Source: Cellulomonas wangleii (GTDB lineage Bacteria; Actinomycetota; Actinomycetes; Actinomycetales; Cellulomonadaceae). From it: a stretch of DNA of 64,000 nt. The stretch spans positions 1,488,001 through 1,552,000 of the forward strand of contig NZ_CP074405.1 in the NCBI RefSeq assembly GCF_018388445.1, in the 5' to 3' direction. Below the pieces are notes generated by a model. That model had not been told where the DNA came from, did not search any database, and saw only the letters and a program-made list of their open reading frames with translations. Shown piece after piece: positions 1 to 10,955 of the stretch (the stretch's first letter is position 1; every line of letters starts with the position of its first letter). The translations under genes and the position numbers were made by a program.

Positions 1-499
1 GACGTCGGTGCTGTGGTTCGAGCAGGAGCACGACGGCCGCCCGCGTCCGCCGGAGTCGTACCGGAGGCTCGCCCTGGCGACGGTCACGACGCACGACCTG
101 CCCCCCACCGCCGGGTACCTGGCGGAGGAGCACGTGACCCTGCGCGACCGGCTGGGGCTGCTGTCGACCCCGGTCGAGCAGGTGCGGGCCGAGGCGGCCG
201 CGGAGCGCGAGCGCATGCTGAGCGCGTTGCGGGAGCGCGGGCTGCTGGGGCACGACCCGAGCGAGCGGGAGATCGTCGAGGCGCTGCACCGCTGGGTCGC
301 CGCGACACCCGCGGTGCTGCTGGGGGTGTCCCTGGCGGACGCGGTGGGCGAGCGGCGGGCGCAGAACCAGCCCGGCACGGACCGCGAGTACCCGAACTGG
401 AAGGTGCCGCTGGCCGACGGGACGGGGCAGGTCGTGCTCCTGGAGGACCTGTTCACCAACGCCCGCGCCCAGTCGCTGGCCGACGCGATGGGCGAGTGA
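1..499 (+). CDS. malQ: 4-alpha-glucanotransferase (amylomaltase), 3' part
   Basis: C-terminal ~165 residues of a GH77 4-alpha-glucanotransferase, a cytosolic enzyme that moves alpha-1,4-glucan segments between maltodextrins. The frame is open from the first base, so the start lies outside the window. Family motifs are visible: TTHDLPPTAGYL early in the fragment and NQPGTDREYPNWKVPL near the end, the conserved C-terminal strand of MalQ. The stop overlaps the next start as GTGA, indicating translational coupling. Assignment is firm; only completeness is unknown. Confidence 0.93.
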   Translation, partial: TSVLWFEQEHDGRPRPPESYRRLALATVTTHDLPPTAGYLAEEHVTLRDRLGLLSTPVEQVRAEAAAERERMLSALRERGLLGHDPSEREIVEALHRWVAATPAVLLGVSLADAVGERRAQNQPGTDREYPNWKVPLADGTGQVVLLEDLFTNARAQSLADAMGE

Positions 500-1038
500 C
501 GACGACGCTGCGCCGCGTGCGGGTCGTCGGCACCTCCGGGTCCGGCAAGACGACGTTCGCGCGGCGCCTCGCCCGGGCGCTCGCGGCCCCGCACGTCGAG
601 CTGGACGAGGTCTTCTGGGGTCCGGACTGGGTCAAGCGTGACGTCGCCGAGGCGCACGCGGACCTGCGCTCACGGACCGCGGGCCCCGCCTGGGTGGTCG
701 ACGGCAACTGGGACTCGCGGCTCGGTGACCTGCTCGACGGTGCGGACGCCGTGGTCTGGCTCGACCACCCGCGGCGCATCGTCATGGCGCGGGTGGTGCG
801 GCGCACGCTGTGGCGCGGGCTCACGCGCCAGGAGCTGTGGCACGGCAACCGCGAGCGCCTGGCGAACCTGCGGCACCTCGACCCGGACCAGAACATCGTG
901 CTGTGGTCCTGGACCTCGCACCGGCGCGTGCGCGAGCGTTACGCCGCACGGGCCGACGACCCGCGCATGGTGCGGCTGCGCGGTCGCCGCCAGGCGGAGG
1001 CGTGGCTGCGGGCCGTGGAGCGCGGGGCCGGCCGCTGA
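496..1038 (+). CDS. small P-loop kinase (adenylate kinase / FlaR-like)
   Basis: A 180-residue cytosolic nucleotide-binding protein. The GTG start overlaps the malQ stop by four bases. Walker A is GTSGSGKTT at about residues 11-19, followed by a LDEVFW acidic motif and a VVDGNW segment. This is the layout of adenylate-kinase-like proteins often labelled topology modulation protein or FlaR. A basic segment RRIVMARVVRR fits the arginine-rich lid of such kinases. The substrate is not deducible. It probably shares a transcript with malQ, but no functional link is evident. Confidence 0.75.
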   Translation: MTTTLRRVRVVGTSGSGKTTFARRLARALAAPHVELDEVFWGPDWVKRDVAEAHADLRSRTAGPAWVVDGNWDSRLGDLLDGADAVVWLDHPRRIVMARVVRRTLWRGLTRQELWHGNRERLANLRHLDPDQNIVLWSWTSHRRVRERYAARADDPRMVRLRGRRQAEAWLRAVERGAGR

Positions 1039-1054
1039 CCCGTGGGGGTCGGCC

Positions 1055-1106
1055 GCACCCGCTCGCCCCGCCCGTTCACCCCACCCGCTCACCCCACCCG
1101 TTCACC
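1055..1106 (+). repeat. 13-bp tandem repeat, about four copies
   Basis: Degenerate direct repeats of a 13-base unit close to CCACCCGTTCACC. Three good copies occupy 1068-1080, 1081-1093 and 1094-1106, with a weaker copy before them. They lie in the gap between converging genes, immediately before a strong hairpin. No coding role is apparent. Confidence 0.6.
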
Positions 1107-1118
1107 CGCACCCCGGAC

Positions 1119-1158
1119 ACGCCGACGGCCGGGCACCCGCGTGCCCGGCCGTCGGTGT
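1119..1158. terminator. bidirectional terminator hairpin
   Basis: Stem CCGACGGCCGGGCAC (1122-1136), loop CCGC, and its perfect complement at 1141-1155; outer bases extend it with a G-U pair. It lies between the converging kinase and pepN genes, five bases from the pepN stop, so it can serve both strands. There is no T-run, as is common in very GC-rich actinobacteria. Confidence 0.75.
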
Positions 1159-1162
1159 CACG

Positions 1163-3769
<2,607 letters not shown>

Positions 3770-4004
3770 GGACGTTCTCCGATCGTTCTGCGGCGGTGGC
3801 CACGATGGACGGCGGCAGCGGCGTGGCGGTCGGCGGCGACGCGGGGTCGGGTCGGTCGGTGCGCAGGACGCTGCGGTGTCGCACGTGCGCGACCGCACGA
3901 TCATGCCACGGGGGCCCGCGCCGACCTCGGAGCGCGCACGGGATGTGCGTCGCCAGGCGGGAGAGGGCACACTCGGCCACGACCGTCGGTGAGAGGAGCT
4001 CGGT

Positions 4005-4625
4005 GTGCCCGTCGTGGACTTCTGGTTCGACCCCGTCTGCCCGTGGGCGTGGATGACGTCACGGTGGATGGACGAGGTCACCCGCGTGCGGGACGTCGAC
4101 GTCCGGTGGCACGTCATGAGCCTGTCGGTCCTCAACGAGGGCCGTGACCTGCCCGACGGGTACCAGCGGCTCATGGCCGAGTCGTGGGGGCCCGTGCGCG
4201 TGCTCGTCGCCGCGGCGCGCGACCACGGCGACGAGGTCCTCAAGCCGCTCTACGACGCGATGGGCACGCGCCGTCACCCCGGTGGCCGCACGGACACCGC
4301 CGCGATCGTCGCCGAGTCGCTGGCCGAGGTGGGGCTGCCCGCCGCGCTGGCCGACGTCGCGGCGACCGACGAGGTCGACGACCTGTTGCGCACGTCGCAC
4401 CGGGCCGCCATGGACCTGGTCGGCGACGAGGTCGGCACGCCGGTCGTGGCGGTCGACGGGGTCGGGTTCTTCGGGCCCGTCATCACCCCGGCGCCGACGG
4501 GCGAGGCCGCGGGGCGTCTGTTCGACGGTCTGGCGCTGGTCACCAGCGTCCCCGGCTTCTACGAGCTCAAGCGCACCCGCACGCAGGGCCCGGTGTTCGA
4601 CGCACCGGCCACGCACCAGGAGTGA
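4005..4625 (+). CDS. DsbA-family mycothiol-dependent nitroreductase-like protein (Rv2466c type)
   Basis: A 206-residue thioredoxin-fold protein of the DsbA superfamily. Its N-terminus (VDFWFDPVCPWAWMTSRW) and the later HVMSLSVLNE, GTPVVAVDGVGFFGP and ELKRTRT segments closely follow Mycobacterium Rv2466c, which uses mycothiol as electron donor. The active-site motif reads CPWA, whereas the mycobacterial enzyme has CPWC, so the resolving cysteine is missing and a monothiol or non-redox mechanism is implied. The GTG start follows GAGAGGAG. It is transcribed divergently from pepN; the 235-bp gap shows no clear operator. Confidence 0.85.
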   Translation: MPVVDFWFDPVCPWAWMTSRWMDEVTRVRDVDVRWHVMSLSVLNEGRDLPDGYQRLMAESWGPVRVLVAAARDHGDEVLKPLYDAMGTRRHPGGRTDTAAIVAESLAEVGLPAALADVAATDEVDDLLRTSHRAAMDLVGDEVGTPVVAVDGVGFFGPVITPAPTGEAAGRLFDGLALVTSVPGFYELKRTRTQGPVFDAPATHQE

Positions 4626-4630
4626 ACGGC

Positions 4631-5167
4631 ATGGGGCCGCTGCGGGGCCTGAGCCGCGGGATGCAGGTGTTCCTGCTGGTCGACGTCCTGCTGGTGCTGC
4701 TGCTGGTGGTGCTGCTGATCACGCTGCCCCGGGGCGGCGACGCCCCGGGGCCGGCGGCCGCGACGCCGACGCCCACCGCGGTGGCGGACGCCGCCGCCGG
4801 AGACGACGACGAGCCGGGGTCCTCGGAGTCGGTCGCGTTCGACCTGCCCAGCGGCAACATCGCCTGCGAGATGAGCCCCGAGGGCGTCGTCTGCACGATC
4901 AGGAGCTTCACGTACGCGGCGCCCCGGGTCACCGGGTGCGAGTCGCCGACCGGTCACGTCGTGCGGCTCGACGCCGAGGGGTTCCGGTTCGTGTGCGAGG
5001 ACGACGGGGTGCCGCAGCTGCCGCCGGACCGTGCCGAGCTCGCGTACGGCGCGCAGGAGACCCAGGGCGGGTACACCTGTGCCTCGGGGAAGGACGGCGT
5101 GACCTGCACCGACGCCGCGGGCATCGGGTTCCGGCTGGCGCGCGCGCAGTGGACCGCCCTGCCCTGA
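4631..5167 (+). CDS. membrane-anchored secreted protein, DUF6636-like
   Basis: A 178-residue protein with one N-terminal membrane helix (about residues 10-33, rich in Leu/Val), an Ala/Pro/Thr/Asp-rich spacer, then an extracellular domain with several paired cysteines. The PSGNIACEMS stretch and following VVCTI resemble the domain called DUF6636. Function unknown. ATG at 4631 follows AGGAG with an eight-base gap; an in-frame GTG at 4622 is a less likely start. It lies five bases after the preceding gene and is probably cotranscribed. Confidence 0.7.
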   Translation: MGPLRGLSRGMQVFLLVDVLLVLLLVVLLITLPRGGDAPGPAAATPTPTAVADAAAGDDDEPGSSESVAFDLPSGNIACEMSPEGVVCTIRSFTYAAPRVTGCESPTGHVVRLDAEGFRFVCEDDGVPQLPPDRAELAYGAQETQGGYTCASGKDGVTCTDAAGIGFRLARAQWTALP

Positions 5168-5221
5168 GCGACCGCCTCCGGGCAGCGGCGGGCAGCGCCT
5201 CGAGGACGTGCGCGCCGGACG

Positions 5222-5254
5222 GGCGTGCGGCCCGGGTCGCCCGGGCCGCACGCC
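5222..5254. terminator. bidirectional terminator hairpin
   Basis: Perfect 15-bp stem GGCGTGCGGCCCGGG (5222-5236) and its complement (5240-5254) around a TCG loop, placed between the converging DUF6636-like gene and the M13 peptidase gene. Confidence 0.8.
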
Positions 5255-5260
5255 TGCGGG

Positions 5261-7249
5261 TCACCAGATCCGGACGCGGCTCTCGGGGTCCAGCCACAGC
5301 GCGTCGGACGGCTGCACGTCGAACGCCGTGTAGAACTCGTCGATGTTGCGCACCACGCCGTTGCACCGGAACTCGTCCGGTGCGTGCGGGTCCACCGCGA
5401 GGCGGCGGATGATCTCCTCGTCGCGGCCCTTGGTCCGCCACGAGTGGGCCCAGCCGATGAACAGGCGCTGCAGGCCCGTGAACCCGTCGATCACGGGTGC
5501 CTGCTCCACCGGCCGCCCGAGCGCGATGCCGTAGGCACGCACCGCGATCGCCAGGCCGCCGAGGTCGCCGATGTTCTCGCCGATCGTCAGCTCGCCGTTG
5601 ACCTTGTGGCTGCCGTGGAGCTGGCGCGGGGAGTACTGCGCGTACTGGTCGACCAAGGACTTGGTGCGGCGCTCGAACTCCGCGCGGTCGTCGGCGGTCC
5701 ACCAGTCCAGCAGCCGGCCGTCGCCGTCGTACTTCGAGCCCTGGTCGTCGAACCCGTGACCGATCTCGTGGCCGATGATCGCGCCGATGCCGCCGTAGTT
5801 GACGGCGTCGTCCGCGTCGGCGTCGAAGAACGGGGGCTGCAGGATCGCGGCGGGGAAGACGATCTCGTTCATGCCCGGGTTGTAGTACGCGTTGACGGTC
5901 TGCGGCGTCATGAACCACTCGTCACGGTCGATGGGCCGGCCGATCTTGTGCAGCTCGCGGTCCAGCTCGAACGCGTGCGAGCGGCGCACGTTGCCGACCA
6001 GGTCGTCCGCGCGCACGACGAGCGCGGAGTAGTCCCACCACCGCGCGGGGTAGCCGATCTTCGGCGTGAAGCGGTCGAGCTTGTCGAGCGCGCGCTGCCG
6101 CGTCTCCTCACCCATCCACTCCAGCGAGGTGATCGACTCGCGGTACGCCTCGACGAGGTGGGCGACCAGCGTGTCCATGCGGTCCTTGTGCGACGGCGGG
6201 AAGTGCCGCTCGACGTACACCTTGCCGACCGCCTCGCCGAGCGCGCCCTGCACCAGGGAGACGCCGCGCTTCCAGCGCTCGCGCACCTCCGGCGCACCCG
6301 AGAGCGTGCGGCCGTAGAAGTCGAAGTTGGCCTCGACGACCTCGTCGGTGAGGTACGGCGCACGGGACGAGACCACGTGGTACGTGGCCCACGCCTGCCA
6401 GTCCGCGAGGGGGACCTCGGTCCACAGCGCGGCCAGGCCCTCGGCGAAGGACGGCTCGCGGACCACGAGCCGGTCCAGCGCACCCGCGGGTGCGCCCAGC
6501 GCGTCGGCCCACGCGCGCCAGTCGAAGCCGGGGGCGCGCGCCGCGAGCTCCTCGAGCGTCAGGGCGTTGTAGGTGAGCTCGGCGTCACGGTCCTTCACCA
6601 CGTCCCAGTGGTGCGCGGCGAGCCGGGTCTCGAGGGCCACGACGCGTGCCGCCAGGTCGTCCGGGTCGCCCGCGGCGACCACGGCGGAGACGGGCGCCGC
6701 GAGCCGCAGCATGCGCGCGACGTGGGGCAGGTACTTCTCGCGCACGGCCGCGTGCTGCTCCTCGCGGTAGTACGCCTCGTCGGGGAGCCCCAGGCCGCCC
6801 TGCACGAGGTGCACGACGTACGTGTCGGGGTCCCTCGCGTCGTTGTCGACGTACAGGTCGACCACCGAGGCGCCGCCGGTGCGCTGCAGCGTGCCCAGCG
6901 CGACGGTGAGCTCGGCGCTCCCGGTCGCGCCGTCGACGAGCGCGAGGTCCTCCCGCAGCGGCTCGACGCCCGCCGCCTGCACGGCGTCCGCGTCCATGAA
7001 GCTCGAGTACAGGGCGCCGATCTTCGCCTCGACGCCGGTCGTGTCGCCCGCACCGGCGGCCGCGTCGGTGATGATGTCGAGCACCTGACGCTCGGCCTCG
7101 TCGTACAGGGCCCGGAAGGGGCCGTCCATCGCGCGGTCGGGCGGGATCACGTGGGCCGCGGCCCACCGGCCGTTCACGTACTCGTCGAGGTCGTCCTGGG
7201 GTCGGACGGCCGGGTCGAGGTCGTCCAGGGGGAGTCCGCTGCGCGTCAT
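5261..7249 (-). CDS. M13-family metallopeptidase (neprilysin/PepO-like)
   Basis: A 662-residue zinc endopeptidase of family M13. The N-terminal lobe has the typical DDLDEYVNGRW opening. The catalytic region contains NAYYNPGMNEIVFPAAILQ, the zinc site HEIGHGFDDQGS near residue 493 and the third-ligand motif ENIGDLGG about 60 residues later. No signal peptide or membrane anchor is visible, so it probably degrades peptides in the cytosol, as bacterial PepO does. The protein ends RVRIW, close to the usual family C-terminus but without its cysteine. A -10-like TAGGCT ends seven bases before the ATG, predicting a leaderless mRNA. Confidence 0.94.
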   Translation of the reverse strand: MTRSGLPLDDLDPAVRPQDDLDEYVNGRWAAAHVIPPDRAMDGPFRALYDEAERQVLDIITDAAAGAGDTTGVEAKIGALYSSFMDADAVQAAGVEPLREDLALVDGATGSAELTVALGTLQRTGGASVVDLYVDNDARDPDTYVVHLVQGGLGLPDEAYYREEQHAAVREKYLPHVARMLRLAAPVSAVVAAGDPDDLAARVVALETRLAAHHWDVVKDRDAELTYNALTLEELAARAPGFDWRAWADALGAPAGALDRLVVREPSFAEGLAALWTEVPLADWQAWATYHVVSSRAPYLTDEVVEANFDFYGRTLSGAPEVRERWKRGVSLVQGALGEAVGKVYVERHFPPSHKDRMDTLVAHLVEAYRESITSLEWMGEETRQRALDKLDRFTPKIGYPARWWDYSALVVRADDLVGNVRRSHAFELDRELHKIGRPIDRDEWFMTPQTVNAYYNPGMNEIVFPAAILQPPFFDADADDAVNYGGIGAIIGHEIGHGFDDQGSKYDGDGRLLDWWTADDRAEFERRTKSLVDQYAQYSPRQLHGSHKVNGELTIGENIGDLGGLAIAVRAYGIALGRPVEQAPVIDGFTGLQRLFIGWAHSWRTKGRDEEIIRRLAVDPHAPDEFRCNGVVRNIDEFYTAFDVQPSDALWLDPESRVRIW

Positions 7250-7256
7250 GCGGGAC

Positions 7257-7262
7257 AGCCTA
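7257..7262 (-). promoter_or_regulatory. -10 element for a leaderless M13 peptidase transcript
   Basis: On the minus strand TAGGCT is followed by seven bases and then the ATG at 7249. No Shine-Dalgarno sequence is present, so transcription probably starts at the start codon. No convincing -35 is seen. Confidence 0.45.
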
Positions 7263-7311
7263 CGAACTCCCGGTGACGTCAGGGGGTGCCACGCTGCGGC
7301 AGGATGAGCAC

Positions 7312-7764
7312 ATGCGCATCCACGTCGCCGCCGACCATGCCGGGTACGAGCTGAAGGTCGCGCTCGTCGAGCATCTGCGGGCCGCCGACCACGAGGTCGT
7401 CGACCACGGGGCCTTCGAGTACGACGCCCAGGACGACTACCCGTCGTTCTGCTTCGCCGCGGGGGAGGCCGTCGTGGCCGACCCGGGGTCCCTGGGTGTC
7501 GTCATCGGGGGCTCGGGCAACGGTGAGCAGATCGCCGCCAACAAGGTGACCGGGGTGCGGGCCGCGCTCGCCTGGAACGCGGACACCGCACGCCTGGGAC
7601 GTCAGCACAACGACGCCAACGTCGTGGCGATCGGCGCCCGGCAGCACTCCGTCGACGAGGCGATCGAGCTCGTCGACCTGTTCGTCGCCGAGCCGTTCAG
7701 CGGCGACCCGCGCCACCAGCGCCGGATTGACCAGCTCGCGGACTACGAGGCCGCGCGCGGCTGA
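7312..7764 (+). CDS. rpiB: ribose-5-phosphate isomerase B
   Basis: A 150-residue RpiB/LacAB-family sugar isomerase that interconverts ribose-5-phosphate and ribulose-5-phosphate in the pentose phosphate pathway. The opening MRIHVAADHAGYELK, the GGSGNGEQIAANK loop and RQHNDANVVAIGAR are diagnostic. In the mycobacterial-type enzyme the catalytic base is a Glu in the GSGNGE loop instead of the Cys found in the E. coli type, and Glu is what is seen here. ATG at 7312 follows AGGATG. Its stop is only eight bases from the converging acetyltransferase stop. Confidence 0.93.
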   Translation: MRIHVAADHAGYELKVALVEHLRAADHEVVDHGAFEYDAQDDYPSFCFAAGEAVVADPGSLGVVIGGSGNGEQIAANKVTGVRAALAWNADTARLGRQHNDANVVAIGARQHSVDEAIELVDLFVAEPFSGDPRHQRRIDQLADYEAARG

Positions 7765-7771
7765 CCGCCGG

Positions 7772-9013
7772 TCAGAACAGCCACGGGCACACGGGGGCGA
7801 GCGGCGAGCCGAACGCCACCGCGAGGCGGTCGACGGCGTCCGCCGGGCCGTCGAGGAGACCCGCGGTCGCCAGGGCGGCCGCCGAGCGTCCGCCCAGGAG
7901 CATCGCGCCCAGCTCCCGCACGTCGAGCCGCACGTCGGGCTCGGCGTCGGTCCGGGTCACCTCGGCGGCACCGTCCGCGTCGGTGACGAGCCGCCAGCGC
8001 CCGGCGTTGCGGGGCAGGAACGCGTCGCCCACGTCCAGCACGACGTCGAGCCGCGCGGCGTAGCGCCGGGCGCCCAGCGCGGCCGGCAGGTCGAGCACCC
8101 GGACCCAGAGGTTGTCGGTCACCCGCCGCCGTCCCGGCCGCGGGTCGACGAGCAGCTGCAGCAGCGGGTCGTCGACGGGCAGGGCGGGCGTCGTGACGCT
8201 CGCGGTGAGGTCGAGGTCGAGCAGCACCGACCAGAGCCGGTGGGTCGCCGCAGGGTCCAGCGTGGAGGCCTGCCGGACCTGCACGGTGAACCGCGGACCG
8301 GTCTCGTCCGCCTCCTCGCGCCGCGCCAGCAGCGCCAGGGCGCGCACGTCGTCGCCGCGTCGCACGGTCGCCAGCAGCAGCGGCTCCGCACCGCCGCGTG
8401 CCGCGGGACGGTCCGCGAGGACACGGTCGCGCAGCGCGCGCGGCGTCCTCGCGATCCAGCCGGGGCGACCGGCCCCGGCGCGCACGTGCACGTCCTCGAC
8501 GAGGTCCGCGTGCGTCGCGGCGTCGAACCGCTCGACCTGGACCGCCAGGCCCGACGAGCCCTCGACGGGCCGCAGCGCCGCCCCGCGCGGCAGGGTCAGC
8601 CGGACCTCGTCGCAGGCGCTGCCGTAGCCGAACCGCCCGTAGATCGCCGCCTCGGCCGCGAACAGCGCGGAGACCGGCTCGCCGCGCGCGAGCGACCGCT
8701 CGGCGTGAGCGCGCAGCATCGACGTCATGAGGCCCCGGCGTCGGTGGTCGGGCCGCACGCCCACCCACGTCAGCCCGGCGCAGCGCACGGCCCCGCCGGG
8801 CAGGGGCAGCCGGAAGGGGTACGACCCGTGCGTGGCGACCAGCTGCCCGTCGGGTGCCTCGACGGCCACCGCCCGCTCGGGCGGGACCGCGAACGGCAGG
8901 CTGTCGTCGAGCAGCGGGTCGCCGACCATGGGGAAGGTCAGGGCCGCGGCGCGGCGGTACTCGTCGAGGCGTGCGGCCGGGACGACGAGGGTGCGGTACC
9001 CGGGTGCGGTCAT
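7772..9013 (-). CDS. Eis-like GNAT N-acetyltransferase (copy 1)
   Basis: A 413-residue protein of the Eis family: an N-terminal GNAT domain, a second GNAT-like domain and a C-terminal sterol-carrier-like fold. The acetyl-CoA loop is VRPDHRRRGLMTSM near residue 90. The chain ends in PVCPWLF; in mycobacterial Eis the carboxylate of the terminal Phe acts as general base, and that terminal Phe is retained. Eis enzymes acetylate amines, including aminoglycosides; the natural substrate here is unknown. It follows the oppF-like gene after 25 bp and may belong to the same transcript. It is a close paralogue of the gene at 14902-16149. Confidence 0.85.
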   Translation of the reverse strand: MTAPGYRTLVVPAARLDEYRRAAALTFPMVGDPLLDDSLPFAVPPERAVAVEAPDGQLVATHGSYPFRLPLPGGAVRCAGLTWVGVRPDHRRRGLMTSMLRAHAERSLARGEPVSALFAAEAAIYGRFGYGSACDEVRLTLPRGAALRPVEGSSGLAVQVERFDAATHADLVEDVHVRAGAGRPGWIARTPRALRDRVLADRPAARGGAEPLLLATVRRGDDVRALALLARREEADETGPRFTVQVRQASTLDPAATHRLWSVLLDLDLTASVTTPALPVDDPLLQLLVDPRPGRRRVTDNLWVRVLDLPAALGARRYAARLDVVLDVGDAFLPRNAGRWRLVTDADGAAEVTRTDAEPDVRLDVRELGAMLLGGRSAAALATAGLLDGPADAVDRLAVAFGSPLAPVCPWLF

Positions 9014-9038
9014 CGCGACATCCTGCCCCCGGTGGCGC

Positions 9039-10004
9039 TCACCCCGCCACGGTCGCGCCCACCCCGGGGCAGGTGGCGTCGGCCGCGTCCCGGAAGCACC
9101 CGACGAGGTGGTCCGGCGCGACCTCCGCGAGCCCGAGGTCCGGCGCGTCGGCGCCCACCTGCTCGTGGTACAGGCAGCGGTCGCCGAGCGCGGCCGCGCG
9201 GCGCTCCTCGTCCGCCTCCATGTCCTCCCACCGGCGGTCGAGCTGCGGCACGGAGGCCAGCAGCGTGCGCGTGTACGGGTGCCTCGGGTCGGCGAACACG
9301 GCCGCCGTGGCCCCGCGCTCGACGACGCGGCCCTGGTGCAGGATGACGACCTTGTCGCTGACGTAGCTGCCCAGCGAGAGGTCGTGCGTGACGAACAGGA
9401 TGCCCAGGCCACGGTCCTTGAGGTCGCCGAGCAGGTTGAGCACGTCGATGCGGGTCGAGGCGTCGAGCATCGAGATGATCTCGTCGGCGACGAGCAGCCG
9501 CAGGTCGAGCAGCAGCGCGCGGGCGATGAGCAGACGCTGGAGCTGGCCGCCCGAGAGCTGGTGCGGGAACTTGCCCAGCACCTCGGCGGGCTCGAGGCCC
9601 ACGGAGTGCACCGCGTCGTGGACGCGCTCGTCCCACTCGCGGCCCGCGACCTGCGGGAAGTACGAGCGGCGCAGCGTGTCGAACGTGCGGTCGACCTTGA
9701 AGATCGGGTTGTACGACGAGAACGGGTCCTGGAAGACGCCCTGCGCGTGGCGGTAGTAGTCCCGCAGGCCACGGTGACGCAGCGAGACCACGTCGGTGCC
9801 GTCGAACCTGATCGACCCCGACGTGGCGTTCGCGAGCCGCAGCACCATCCGGCCGATCGTGGACTTGCCGGACCCGGACTCCCCGATGAGGGAGACGACC
9901 TCGCCCGGGCGGACGTCGAACGAGACGCCCCGCACGGCGTGCACCGTGCCGCCGCCGAACGTGCCGACCCGGTAGACCTTGTGGACGTCGACGAGCTCGA
10001 GCAT
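9039..10004 (-). CDS. Opp-type ABC importer ATPase (OppF-like)
   Basis: A 321-residue ABC ATPase of the oligopeptide/oligosaccharide importer class, located at the cytosolic face. Walker A is GESGSGKST, the Q-loop segment is QDPFSSYNP, the signature LSGGQLQR, Walker B LLVADE and the H-loop VTHDLS. The C-terminal extension carries the cysteine-containing oligo_HPY motif (DRCLYHE, VGCFRDA) typical of OppD/OppF. The ATG overlaps the upstream OppD stop (TGATG). It should pair with the preceding ATPase to energise the two permeases. Confidence 0.92.
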   Translation of the reverse strand: MLELVDVHKVYRVGTFGGGTVHAVRGVSFDVRPGEVVSLIGESGSGKSTIGRMVLRLANATSGSIRFDGTDVVSLRHRGLRDYYRHAQGVFQDPFSSYNPIFKVDRTFDTLRRSYFPQVAGREWDERVHDAVHSVGLEPAEVLGKFPHQLSGGQLQRLLIARALLLDLRLLVADEIISMLDASTRIDVLNLLGDLKDRGLGILFVTHDLSLGSYVSDKVVILHQGRVVERGATAAVFADPRHPYTRTLLASVPQLDRRWEDMEADEERRAAALGDRCLYHEQVGADAPDLGLAEVAPDHLVGCFRDAADATCPGVGATVAG

Positions 10005-10954
10005 CACGCCACCGCCCAGCACGCGACCTGGTGGCCGGGGGCCACCTCGAGGAACGGGGGCTGCTCCTCGCACCTCGCCATCGCCAGCGGGCACCGGTCA
10101 CGGAACCGGCACCCGGCCGGTGGGTCCAGCAGCGACGGCGGCCGCCCGACGATCCCGGTCAGCCGCCGGTCGTCGTAGCGCTCGCCGACCTTCGGCAGCG
10201 CGCCGACGAGCATCTTCGTGTACGGGTGCAGGGGCTGGTCGATCACGGTGGTCGCCGACGCCTTCTCCGCCAGGCGGCCGGCGTACATCACGAGGATCGT
10301 GTCGGCCATCTGGTAGAGAACCGAGATGTCGTGCGTCACCACGACGACCGACCGGACGAACTCCCGGTCGCGGAACTCCACCAGCGCGCGGGCCACCGCC
10401 TTCTGGCTGGTCACGTCCAGCGCGGAGGTCACCTCGTCGCCGATGAGCAGCGACGGGTCGAGCAGGGTCGCCAGGACGAGCACGACGCGCTGCTTCATGC
10501 CGCCGGACAGCTCGATGGGGTAGCGGCCCAGGATCGCCTCGTCGAGCCCGACGAGGCGCAGCCGGCGCTCCAGCTCGGGCCGCACGTCCTCGTACGCCAC
10601 GCCCTTGGCGGTGACCAGCTCGCGGATCATCCGCCCGATCTTGCGCGTCGGGTTCATCGCCGACATCGCGTACTGGGGGATCAGCGAGACCTTCCGGTAC
10701 CGGTAGGGGTTCATCGCACGGTCGTCGGCGATCGGCAGCTTCTCGCCGTCCAGGCTCACCGTGCCCCGCACGTGCTTCATCCGGGTCTCGAGCCGGATCA
10801 GCGCCTTGCCGAGCGTCGTCTTGCCGCAGCCCGACTCGCCGGCCACGCCCATGATCTCGCCGTCCGCGATCTCGAACGTGACGCCGTCGAGGGCCTGCAC
10901 GTCGCCGCGCGTCGTGCGGTAGTGCACCGCCAGGTCGTCCACCCGCAGGCTCAT
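10004..10954 (-). CDS. Opp-type ABC importer ATPase (OppD-like)
   Basis: A 316-residue ABC ATPase with Walker A GESGCGKTT, Q-loop region IPQYAMSAMNP, signature LSGGMKQR, Walker B LLIGDE and an H-loop VTHD. The C-terminus has the oligo_HPY motif (CRFRDRCPLAMARCEEQPP). The gene starts one base after the upstream permease stop and overlaps the following ATPase. The IPQ.AM.A.NP form is common in Opp transporters that carry sugars, but the substrate is an inference. Confidence 0.92.
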   Translation of the reverse strand: MSLRVDDLAVHYRTTRGDVQALDGVTFEIADGEIMGVAGESGCGKTTLGKALIRLETRMKHVRGTVSLDGEKLPIADDRAMNPYRYRKVSLIPQYAMSAMNPTRKIGRMIRELVTAKGVAYEDVRPELERRLRLVGLDEAILGRYPIELSGGMKQRVVLVLATLLDPSLLIGDEVTSALDVTSQKAVARALVEFRDREFVRSVVVVTHDISVLYQMADTILVMYAGRLAEKASATTVIDQPLHPYTKMLVGALPKVGERYDDRRLTGIVGRPPSLLDPPAGCRFRDRCPLAMARCEEQPPFLEVAPGHQVACWAVA

Positions 10955-10955
10955 G

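Noticed and set aside
4622..4630. GTG at 4622 as start of the DUF6636-like gene
   Set aside because: It overlaps the AGGAG ribosome site that correctly serves ATG 4631.
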